A stretch of 64,000 nucleotides of DNA from Bettongia penicillata ogilbyi. Lineage: Eukaryota > Chordata > Mammalia > Diprotodontia > Potoroidae. The position numbers and the translations under genes are program-made. Positions 55,881-64,000 of the stretch are shown in pieces. A model generated the notes under the pieces. It had not been told where the DNA came from. It ran no database searches and saw only the letters and a list, made by a program, of their open reading frames with translations. The stretch lies in the NCBI GenBank assembly GCA_023548195.1, contig JAJHZJ010000496.1, positions 8,860,644 to 8,924,643 on the forward strand. The letters are read 5' to 3'. Positions within the stretch are counted from its first letter, which is position 1. Every line of letters starts with the position of its first letter.

Positions 55881-56050
55881 GGTGACTATGACTGTGAGAG
55901 CTGAGCTTTCAGAAGAGAGGAGTCCACTATGGCCAGTCTTGGTTTTCAGAGGCAGTGGCAGTTAGGTGACTATGACTGTGAGAGCTGAGCTTTCAGAAGA
56001 GAGGAGTCCACTATGGCCAGTCTTGGTTTTCAGAGGCAGTGGCAGTTAGG
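55881..56050 (+). repeat. Exact 84-bp tandem duplication
   Basis: Copy 1 is 55881-55964 and copy 2 is 55965-56048, with two further matching bases. I see no difference between copies. The unit begins 'ggtgactatgactgtgagag' and is not a repeat I recognise. Confidence 0.9.
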
Positions 56051-56578
56051 AAAATACCTAACACAGATGAATGTGGAAAGTGTTGCATCTTGATGTTTCT
56101 GCTGCCATCACTGGTAATACCAGAATGCTAAGAAATCTGTCCATTTTGTGACCCTGAGGAAATGTGTGATCTCCAAGGGTGGAAAAACAACCTAATCGAG
56201 TCCTGAAACTACATGTGTGTAGCTACTTAAATTCCTGAAGCAGGAGGGGATCTCCAAGTTCCCCAAACTCTTTCTGGGATGCAGTGGGTCATACCATTTT
56301 TCTTTCCCTTGCATCTGTCTTTTTCTCAGTGCTTTTGAAAAAATAATTTTTAAAAGTTCTGTTGACAAGTTTTGCTTTTACAAAAACATTTTTATTAAAA
56401 TGCCTTTATTTTATTTGACATTTTATTAAAGTGTTTATTAAAAACATTTCCAGATTACTGTCCCTCCCCCAAGTACTGGAGAGATCTCAATAGAACTAAG
56501 TAAATTATTCACACAAGACTAATAGTACAGTGACCTCATCTGAAAGTGCATGTGACATTCCACATTTGTAGCACCCTT
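56051..56578. other. No element recognised
   Basis: AT-rich from 56330 with repeated 'tttttattaaa' motifs. Confidence 0.4.
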
Positions 56579-56579
56579 G

Positions 56580-57175
56580 ACCTCTCTATTTTTTTAAATT
56601 AATAGAAATTTTCTCTTTCTCTGACCTCCTCCCCACTCCATGGGGGAAAGAAAAAGGAAAACACATTGCTTGTAACAAATATGTATGGTCAAGCAAAATA
56701 TTTCTCACTGCCTGTGTACACATATATGTGGATTTATACATAAACACATACATACATGTCTTATTCTGTACCCCCAATCTATCCAGGTTCCATCAGGATA
56801 CATAGAGTATGTTTTATCATTAGTATTCTGTAATTATGGATGGTCATTGTATTGAATTGTTACTGCTTTGGGCATTGCTATCATACCAATTGTTTTCCTG
56901 GCTCTACCTATTTTGTCCTTCAGAAGTTTATAAAAATCTTCAATTTTTTTTATAATATTGATGTTACCATATAAATTATTCTTCTAGTTTTGGTCAATTC
57001 ACTTTGCACCAGTTCATATAAATTTTCCAATATTTCTTTGAAATCATGCATTTCACCATTATTCACATTACATATATAGGTACACACATACGTGTATATG
57101 CTTGTATTACATATGTGCATATGTATAATAGAATATTGTGTCATTACATTTATATACCACAACTTGACAAGACAA
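56580..57175 (-). mobile_element. Antisense L1 3' end, about 600 bp
   Basis: 'tctctgacctcctccccact', 'gcttgtaacaaatatgtatg', 'gtcaagcaaaatatttctca', 'gcaccagttcatataaattt' and 'ataccacaacttgacaag' give the antisense 3' UTR then ORF2 end. ATAC-rich microsatellite DNA interrupts it at 57070-57125. Confidence 0.65.
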
Positions 57176-57840
57176 CTCTTCCTCAATCATCCTGTTTTCT
57201 GTAGCTACCTCACTTCGATGTGATGTGTTGGGAACATCAGTAATTCCTGCTGGTGGGGAGGGAGCAGGCTTGAGACTGAAGCCTGAGCTCTGGTGTTCTG
57301 AGGTGCTTTGGGCTAAGCTGATTACACTAAATCCAGCATTAATATGGAACTGAGAATGGGGAAGTCATCAGTTTACTTAAGGGGGGGTGCAACCTAGTAC
57401 AAATGAAGCAGGCCAAAGTCTCTGTTCTAACTAGCAGTAAGATAGGTCTGTGAGTATCCCCCATTGTTCCAGACTGGATGAAATAGGGAGACTGAGGCTT
57501 TAATGAGGATCTGGGAATGTCCAGATTACCAAAGATGGAGGCATCCATGTAAGACACAGCAGGATCCTATTTGTAGGAGAAAATATTTTGCATTTCCCTA
57601 CCAAATGGGTAGGAATGACTTCTTTCCATTGGCTGGTGTATCTTTAAAATCACCAGAATGGGATCTCTCTCTCTTCTCTTTCTAGTGGGGAAGATCTTGT
57701 TCACCCATACCATCTGCACCATGCATAAAGCTGGGTTGAGGAAGGGGGATACTAGTAGCTGGAGGGGAGACAAGGGAAAACTTCACTTAGAAGGTGGTAC
57801 TTGAGATGAGTCTTGCATAAGCTCTTTGAGGAGCACTGGC
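57176..57840. other. No element recognised
   Basis: Only a worn 'agaaggtggtacttgagatg' near 57790 recalls the 'tattaagcacc' family. Confidence 0.35.
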
Positions 57841-58184
57841 TAATGTCTCCCTGTTGCTCAAAAAGCTTTCACTACATCTCCATTGTCTATTAAATTAATA
57901 AAAATCTTCCAAGTCTGGAATCCAAGCCCTTGTACAACCTGCCACCCATCTACCTTTCCAAATTCCACCACATCTTTCCACTGCTCTTACTCTATACTTT
58001 AGCCAAACGAGACCACTTGCTATCCCATATAGTCTCCTTTTGCTATTTCCAAGCCCATGTTTTAGCAATCTCCCTCCTCACCACTGCCTCTTAGAATACC
58101 TTGTTTCCTTTAGCACTTTGCTCAGATGACAGAGCCTATGGGAAGCTTTTCCTAATCTTAAATGCTAGTTCTTTCCTCCCCAAA

Positions 58185-58250
58185 TTTTTATTTTTTATTT
58201 TATTTTATTTTGTTTTGTTTTTTATTTTATTTTATTTGCATTATGTTTTA
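58185..58250 (+). repeat. (TTTTA)n tract
   Basis: TTTTA units with some TTTTG, inside the L2. Confidence 0.9.
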
Positions 58251-58328
58251 TTTCAGTGGCTAAAGAGCTAGCCTCAAAACTAGGAAGTTCTGGGTTCAAA
58301 TCTCACTTCTTATACATATGGTCTGTGT
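58251..58328 (+). repeat. SINE head inside the L2
   Basis: 'gtggctaaagagctagcctc' and 'gttctgggttcaaatctcac'. The T-rich tract before it may be linked to this insertion. Confidence 0.55.
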
Positions 58329-58619
58329 CTCAGTATCCAAAGACTTTAAATGGTGGGAAGGGTAAGAATCTGCTTGACAGAGAGAATTCCCTACAACATT
58401 GAAATCATAGGTCCAGTTCTTAACTTTAATATGTAGACCTGTTGTCTCCCCTGCTAATGTAAGCATCTTGAGTACAGGGATTGGTTTCATTTTTGTCTTT
58501 TTAATACTACTGCCCAGCATTGTGTCTGGCATACTATGGATGCCTTCTTGTGAAGTCATCAATTCAAGTCAGTAATTACTATGCCCTTATTATAGGAAAG
58601 TCTCCGTGACCAGAGCTGA

Positions 58620-58830
58620 CTAATTAATTTTCTGCCTCAGGTCTTTGCTCAGTTTGCTCACTGCAATAAGAATGCCCTCTCTACCCCATCTTATGTATTA
58701 GAATTCTACCCATTCTTCAAGCATCAGCACACACGTTTTCTGTGAAGTCCACCTTGATCTGTTCTCATTAGTAGCAATTTTTCTTCCACATCTGATCTCA
58801 GAGAATTTATGCCCTTTGATTATGGCTTGT
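58620..58830 (+). repeat. L2 LINE fragment
   Basis: 'ctcaggtctttgctcagttt', 'aagaatgccctctctacccc', 'tctacccattcttcaagcat' and 'tgaagtccaccttgatctgt'. Confidence 0.65.
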
Positions 58831-59047
58831 ATTCCAAGTTGTGTAGCCTCTTCCTACCTAATGTCTCATCATCCCATAGGGTAGTTGAGTGGGGAGGAGT
58901 ACTTGGCATGCATCAGGTGCTCTGGCTGGTCCAAGTTACACAGGATTTGATTTCAGGCTGATGGTACACATGTTCATCATGCCAGAGGAGAAGTAGGGGG
59001 AAGCTTAGTACTGAGGGATTGGGTGAGGGTATAGGAATCATGGGGTT

Positions 59048-59248
59048 TTTGCATCACAGGTCTAAATCTGGAAGGGATCCCAGATGAAAGGTCATCTTGT
59101 CTCATTCCCTTATTTTACATATGAGAAAACTGAGACCCATAAGGAGGAAGTGGTTTGTTCAAGGTCATGCAGCTAGTAAGTGACCAAACCAGGATTTGAA
59201 TCCAGACTCTAACTCCCAACCTAGCAGCCCATGCAGTGTGCCAAAGCT
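59048..59248 (-). repeat. Antisense CORE-SINE
   Basis: 'cttattttacatatgagaaa', 'actgagacccataaggagga', 'ttcaaggtcatgcagctagt' and 'gatttgaatccagactctaa'. Confidence 0.8.
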
Positions 59249-59362
59249 TTACTTATCTGAACAATCATCTCAGTTCTCTCTTTCACTTTCTCTGTTGGAC
59301 AAAACCCTCTCTCATATGTGTAAATATCACATCCCATTGACTTTATAATTGGAAATTTTTAG

Positions 59363-59388
59363 TGGTTTAGATTTTAATATCTAAACCA
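59363..59388. repeat. Perfect 10-bp inverted repeat
   Basis: 'tggtttagat' and 'atctaaacca' flank a 6-nt spacer 'tttaat'. Function unknown. Confidence 0.8.
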
Positions 59389-59544
59389 TTCTGGAAAGCA
59401 GTGACTACAAGTATCTAAGAAATCATCAACTAATCAATCTTCACAACTTTTATTTACCTATGCATTTTGTCAGAAAATTCATTTTTAAACCTAAGGTAAT
59501 CTGGTAGCAAGTGCCATCTCTTATGCCCCACCCCCCACATAGAT

Positions 59545-59550
<6 letters not shown>

Positions 59551-59620
<70 letters not shown>
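59551..59620 (+). repeat. (GA)35 microsatellite
   Basis: 70 bp, uninterrupted. The Ser-Leu frames on the minus strand are artefacts. Confidence 0.95.
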
Positions 59621-59623
<3 letters not shown>

Positions 59624-59624
59624 G

Positions 59625-60350
59625 CCCAAGGGAAAATGAGAGTTGTCTGAGGTCACAGAATAACATCAAGTAAGTCAAAAATAACCTACCCATCTCCTAT
59701 ATCCATCTAGTACTATAGTAAAGTGGGACAGAAAATAATTTCTTTGAGTCATTTTCTCCACCAAAAATATTTTTAAAAAGATCTTGTCCACACTAACCAA
59801 TCAATTTCTTATTCCTTCATTCAACATATTATGGAGTTCTCACTGTGTGCAAGTATTATCAAAAGTTGAATTTGTTTCTGTGTTTTGTGAAGATTCCAAG
59901 GAAGCCAAGGGAAGGGGGATGTTCTAGCTCCAGTAATGAGATCCATAGCCATCAATGTCTGTTACCTGACAGCAGCATCCTATATAGATCAGAGAAGAGC
60001 TTAATAAATAATTTTTAGTAATTCATTCATTTATTCATCTGACAGTGTGACTTTGAAATATTGGAAGGAATTCATAAGCCTTGGTCTGTGGACTCTGGGG
60101 AGACAGAATATCCCTGAGATAAGAGGCGTCTCATGGAAATTTGGAGCAAAATGAAGGAAAAGAAACTTGAAAAAATTGTTGAACATAATAACCATTTTGA
60201 TGCATCTTTGATGCCATATTTAATTATTCAAATGGAAATGGGTAGCATTAATATTTTCTTATGGATCCCTCAGTGACATCATGAGGAATGCCCAGGTGTC
60301 ATGGAATCTAGTTTTGGAAATGCTAGTTTCTGTACTTCAAAAACCAGACT
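59625..60350. other. Mostly unassigned
   Basis: No gene. A worn 'tattaagcacc'-like fragment may lie near 59815-59860 ('tcactgtgtgcaagtattat'). Confidence 0.35.
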
Positions 60351-60429
60351 ACACCCACTTAAAAGAGCAGAGTCACAGATTCTCTGAATTGGGAAGACCC
60401 TCATTAGCATCTTATCCAAACTGTATTAA

Positions 60430-60938
60430 AAAAAAATCTCTACATATTAAGGTTTACAAAGAGGGGAGTGCATGACTCACATTTTTCAGGGAAGAGCTTG
60501 AGATTGGGAAGGGTTGGGAGAGACCATGGTTGATAATATGAATAAACAGTGGTCTATCAGGTATGATTTGGATGATCTTAGGAAAAATCCCAAATATCTC
60601 CCTCTCTCCCCCCATAGTCTAAATTTAGATGAGAAGGAAAAATTGCTCTCAGGATGAAATTTCTGTATGCGAGACTTGATTTGGAAGAGATTTAGAAAAA
60701 TGTGGTCATGTATTATTAATAAACTGGTAGAAATCAATCAACAGTTTAACCTGGGAACCAGTAGATTGCCTAAGATGTTCAATAAACATGAAATAGACAA
60801 GATATCTGTTCTGTCCTTGGACAACCCAATGTTTCCTAAATAAAATAAAATAAAAGCACAAGCAGAGGTGCAGGACATTAGGGATGAGGGAGTTAGAGAA
60901 AGCTCAATTCAATTGGGAAAAGGAGATAAAACCTATTT

Positions 60939-60940
<2 letters not shown>
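60430..60940. other. No element recognised
   Basis: No landmark besides short A-runs. Confidence 0.35.

Positions 60941-60986
<46 letters not shown>
60941..60986 (+). repeat. (GT)23 microsatellite
   Basis: 46 bp, uninterrupted. Confidence 0.95.
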
Positions 60987-60990
<4 letters not shown>

Positions 60991-61057
60991 CAATGTACAT
61001 ACAGGAACAAGAAGCAGAAATAAACTAGTTATCCTGTCCTTTCAAGAGGCAGCCTGA

Positions 61058-61215
61058 TGTGGAGAGAAAGCCAGCCTTGGATAGGCAGATCTGGCTGTAA
61101 GTCTTGGCCCTGCACATATTGGCTTGGTGAGCTGTTTAATGTTTCAGGGCACTTGGCACCTCTGTGTGTCTCACATTTACAGATAAGTTGCTGACTGCGT
61201 TGGTGGAAGGTTTCT
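61058..61215 (+). repeat. SINE-like fragment, tentative
   Basis: 'ggagagaaagccagccttgg' and 'tctggctgtaagtcttggcc' resemble a CORE-SINE head with a worn body. Confidence 0.4.
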
Positions 61216-61379
61216 AGTCAGTCATTCATTCAATCAGTCAGTCAACAAGCTAGGAGTTTCATGTACCAGTAAAATTATAAGTCTGGATAAAGAAAGTCCT
61301 TTTTGAAACTAATCAATTGTACAAAGCCTATATACAAGCCTCATTAGAGACTGAGGAGCACAACTGATTCGTTTCCAAA

Positions 61380-61512
61380 AGACATGTATGTACATGCATA
61401 CACATGCACACACATGTTTATATAACACACATGTATATATGTATAATGCACAAGACATGTATACATCCATGTGCTTATATGTATTATATAATATATGTAT
61501 ACCTGTGTATTT
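61380..61512 (+). repeat. ATGT/ACAC-rich low-complexity tract
   Basis: Degenerate CA/TG/TA units. Frames through it are artefacts. Confidence 0.75.
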
Positions 61513-62455
61513 GTTTTTCTAACTTGACATATCTTTGGCATCAAGATTGGTTTACTAACTTTGGTATTCTAGGACCTGTGACTTCTTTGGTGTGGGTATG
61601 TCCTCCCCGCTTCAGATTGCCATCACTCTGCTCCTCAGTTGATGGTCCTAAAAAGTTTCTGGGACTCAGAAATAAAACATCAGTAACTGCCATCCAACCC
61701 TTGGGCTTCTTTACAGATGAGAAGAAAATGCACAAAACTGTCATCTGGTTAGCACGTTTTCATTATATTTTTCTTTTCTGATGTAAAACAAAATGAAATA
61801 ACTGAGTTGGGTGTTCTTTTCTAAGACCAATAGCAGTTTTGAAAAACGATGAAAAAAATGGTAGCAAGAGGGCACCGTTAATCTCCATTTTCTTTCTGTA
61901 TGATTTCCCTGCTCAGTGTAATTCTGTCTTACTATTTTCATTTGCATTTCTAAAAAAATTATCTGGGGGCCTGGTTATTTAGAAGAAAGAACTGCATCAT
62001 TTCAGTCAAAGCCTTCTTAGCCACAGATATGAAGGGCCAGATAATTGCATTTGGAGTCAAGCAGGTTTCAATGATCTGGCCCTTTTGTAAAGGTCTTCAG
62101 GTTCTCTTGTCAATGGCTGATGCTTTGCATTGTGTGATATTTTGGACAAAGCCATTTCAGAATACTGTATTTTTGCTAGATGTTGCCTGTGGCACAAATG
62201 ATATTGTGTATAGAGGGATGATTGTGTTCCTGGCAATTCCTTTAAGAGCAGGGTGCCATTTTGGGAGTGAAACTGACAGTCAGAGCTCTATGTTCTGTTC
62301 CATTGTGAGTTTAATAAAATAATTGAGATATCCAATTGTTTGCTTGTTGAGATTCAGAAGGATTCTGTGTTAGGTTATTTCTATTATCTGTTCACTGGGA
62401 CATATTATCCGATACACTGTGCCTGGCCTAATGCTACTGGTCAAAATATACAGTC
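61513..62455. other. No element recognised
   Basis: A 97-codon frame at 62029-62322 ends next to 'tttaataaaataattgag' but shows no domain or splice context. Confidence 0.35.
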
Positions 62456-62481
62456 TGTGTGTGTGTGAGTGTGTGAGTATG

Positions 62482-62551
<70 letters not shown>
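62456..62551 (+). repeat. Compound (GT)n(GA)n microsatellite
   Basis: Interrupted GT units to 62520, then GA units without a gap. Confidence 0.95.
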
Positions 62552-62554
<3 letters not shown>

Positions 62555-62689
62555 TATTCAGGTACTGAACTATAGTTACATTAGAAACAACCAAGATGAG
62601 CTATAATATAACCTTGGTCATTCTAGCCCTAATATCTAAGACTATAATGGAGACCATGGAAAATGTGTCTAGAGAACGTTTATGCAGTG

Positions 62690-62790
62690 CATCACAATTA
62701 ATTAATTAATGAGCATTTGTTAAGTGCTAACAGTATGCTGGGCACTGTGCCAGTCCATGGGGAAACAACAACAAAGAATGAAAATGCCAA
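62690..62790 (+). repeat. 'Tattaagcacc' repeat, 5' part
   Basis: 'gcatttgttaagtgctaaca' and 'tgctgggcactgtgccagtc'. Confidence 0.6.
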
Positions 62791-63054
62791 TGGATGTAGG
62801 AGGAAAGAAGAGAATGCCCAAGAATGCCAATTTATACAATGACCATAACTGTAATTGACAAGATCACCAAAAGGAAGCTAAACTCTGAGAAACTAAAACA
62901 TCACTAGTGATTTCAGGGAACAAATAGTCAAATATAGATCCCTCCTCACTGCAGAAAGGAAGTGGCATATTGAGACAGAATGTTGTATACTTGGTGTGAT
63001 GAGATCACTGTCCTGATTATTTTTGCTGAACAGTCTTTCTTTGTAAAAATAATA

Positions 63055-63174
63055 AGCATCATGAGCTCCTGGAGGGGAGAGATTGTTTTTTGCCTTTCTT
63101 TGTATACTCAGCATTTAGCATAGTGCCTGGAACTACATAGTACAAGTTTAATAAATGTTTATTTACTGACTATC
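63055..63174 (+). repeat. L2 LINE 3' end
   Basis: 'catgagctcctggaggggag', 'catttagcatagtgcctgga' and 'gtttaataaatgtttattta'. Confidence 0.7.
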
Positions 63175-63505
63175 CAAAATGCTGGAGATACAAAACCAAA
63201 TCTTGACAGTACTTTGCTTGGAGGAACCTATATTCTAAATGAGAAGACAACAGCTACAGGGCAGTGGTGACCTGGGAAAGGTGTTTTGTTCTGACAAGTC
63301 ACATGGATGGTGTGAGAAATAACTGGGGAGTCTCGACAGTCTCTTTGTAGAGGCAATGGAAGTGTTGTTTTTATTATAGTTCTCAAAGAAAGAGATAAAG
63401 GAGGGGAAGAAGTAAACCTTGGTAGCTTAGTTTTTCCTATCATGGTCTTTGATGGTTTCTTACTTAACGAATTGCTTCATCAGTTTGGCATTCTATACTA
63501 ATTTC
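63175..63505. other. No element recognised
   Basis: A short 'tattaagcacc'-family internal piece is possible at 63178-63240. No gene. Confidence 0.35.
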
Positions 63506-63508
63506 ACT

Positions 63509-63825
63509 TGGGCAGCTAGGTGGTGAAGTGGATAGAGCACCAGTGCAGGAGTCAGGAGAACCTGAGTTCAAATCTCACCCCAGACACTTGACACTCACTA
63601 GGTGTGTGATCTTCGGCAAGTCATTTAACCCCAATTGCCTCATCCTGGGTCATCTCCAGTCATCTTGATGAATATCTAATCACTGGATTCAGATGGCTTT
63701 GGAGGGGAAGTGAGGTTGGTGACCTGCACAGCCCTCCCTCACTCAAAACAAAATCCAGTGTAAGTCATGTCATCATTTCTCTGATGGCATGGTCTTCTTT
63801 GGCAACAAAGGGCGAACACATGCAC
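63509..63825 (+). repeat. tRNA-headed marsupial SINE, near complete
   Basis: The best-preserved SINE. Head 'ggcagctaggtggtgaagtg' and 'gatagagcaccagtgcagga', B-box-like 'gagttcaaatctcacc', 'aagtcatttaaccccaattg', then a unique tail of about 165 bp ('ggtcatctccagtcatcttg', 'ctgcacagccctccctcact', 'ctgatggcatggtcttcttt'). A and B boxes suggest a pol III origin; the tail recurs at 1113-1290 and 5211-5330. Confidence 0.85.
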
Positions 63826-64000
63826 AGTCTTTGGTGGTTCTACCTTCGTTTGGAGGGTGGAATAGAAACAGTGGTAGAAAACAAATGGAAAGATAAGTTC
63901 TGTGGTGAGAAAGGGAGGAATCAATGACTGTGATAAAATGAAAAATGTGTCACTAGAGCAAAATGAAGTAGAGTCAAAGTCATAATCTATAACTCAATCT
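63826..64000. other. No element recognised
   Basis: Unique-looking end of window. Confidence 0.4.

Larger units (their letters stand above)
57845..58545 (+). repeat. L2 LINE 3' end, interrupted
   Basis: 'ggaatccaagcccttgtaca', 'cctgccacccatctaccttt', 'gggaagcttttcctaatctt'. After an interruption at 58185-58430 the end follows: 'gtaagcatcttgagtacagg' and 'tgcccagcattgtgtctggc'. Confidence 0.65.

Noticed and set aside
61404..61781. 125-codon frame
   Set aside because: It starts in an ATGT/ACAC low-complexity tract; the rest has no recognisable domain.
63509..63600. tRNA gene
   Set aside because: The tRNA-like head belongs to a SINE; no intact cloverleaf or 3' acceptor end is visible.
1..64000. 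CRISPR array, operons, bacterial promoters or ribosome binding sites
   Set aside because: Repeats are dispersed SINE/LINE families, microsatellites or a single tandem pair; the DNA is vertebrate.

Overview
This window looks like intergenic or intronic DNA from a marsupial nuclear genome. I find no intact protein-coding gene, no RNA gene and no microbial feature. The marsupial call rests on the repeats: tRNA-headed SINEs with a 'gcagctaggtggtg' start and a 'caattgcctca' box, SINEs with an RTE/BovB-like 3' tail ('ggcaaaccactcc ... aaatggggtcatgaagagtc'), abundant MIR/CORE-SINEs, many L2 and CR1/L3 fossils, and L1-derived elements of half-L1 (HAL1) type that carry ORF1 but no ORF2. I cannot name the species. 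Family names are given from memory of consensus landmarks, not from a search.

Layout. 0-9 kb: an antisense CR1/L3 fossil split by a MIR and a SINE tail, then MIRs, two sense CR1/L3 3' ends and a long polypyrimidine tract. 9-19 kb: dense MIR and 'tactatgtgcca' repeats, two L2 3' ends, an L1 3' end and two hAT-like MITE copies. 19.46-22.76 kb: a 3.3-kb HAL1-led insertion with target-site duplications, sitting inside an older SINE. 23-31 kb: CR1/L3, SINE, MIR and a split L2 holding a reverse-transcriptase fragment. 31-37 kb: CR1/L3, a decayed antisense LINE that may be R4-like, and an internally deleted antisense L1. 37-40 kb: low-repeat DNA with an LTR-like stretch and a small minisatellite. 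40.0-42.4 kb: a second HAL1, antisense, joined to an apparent cellular mRNA 3' end and flanked by target-site duplications. 42.5-49 kb: the most repeat-poor part. 50-64 kb: antisense L1 tails, a CR1/L3 with nested MIR, an exact 84-bp tandem duplication, long pure microsatellites and a near-complete SINE.

How the parts relate. The window is a layered retrotransposon record. CR1/L3, L2 and MIR form the old layer. RTE-tailed and tRNA SINEs and L1 form a middle layer. The two HAL1 insertions and the long microsatellites look youngest. The most unusual point is that both HAL1 insertions with a recognisable 5' end finish in a foreign 3' end (another L1 tail; an mRNA-like tail). This fits 3' transduction or template switching during L1-driven reverse transcription. 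Host coding potential is limited to two weak exon-like segments, reported as findings.
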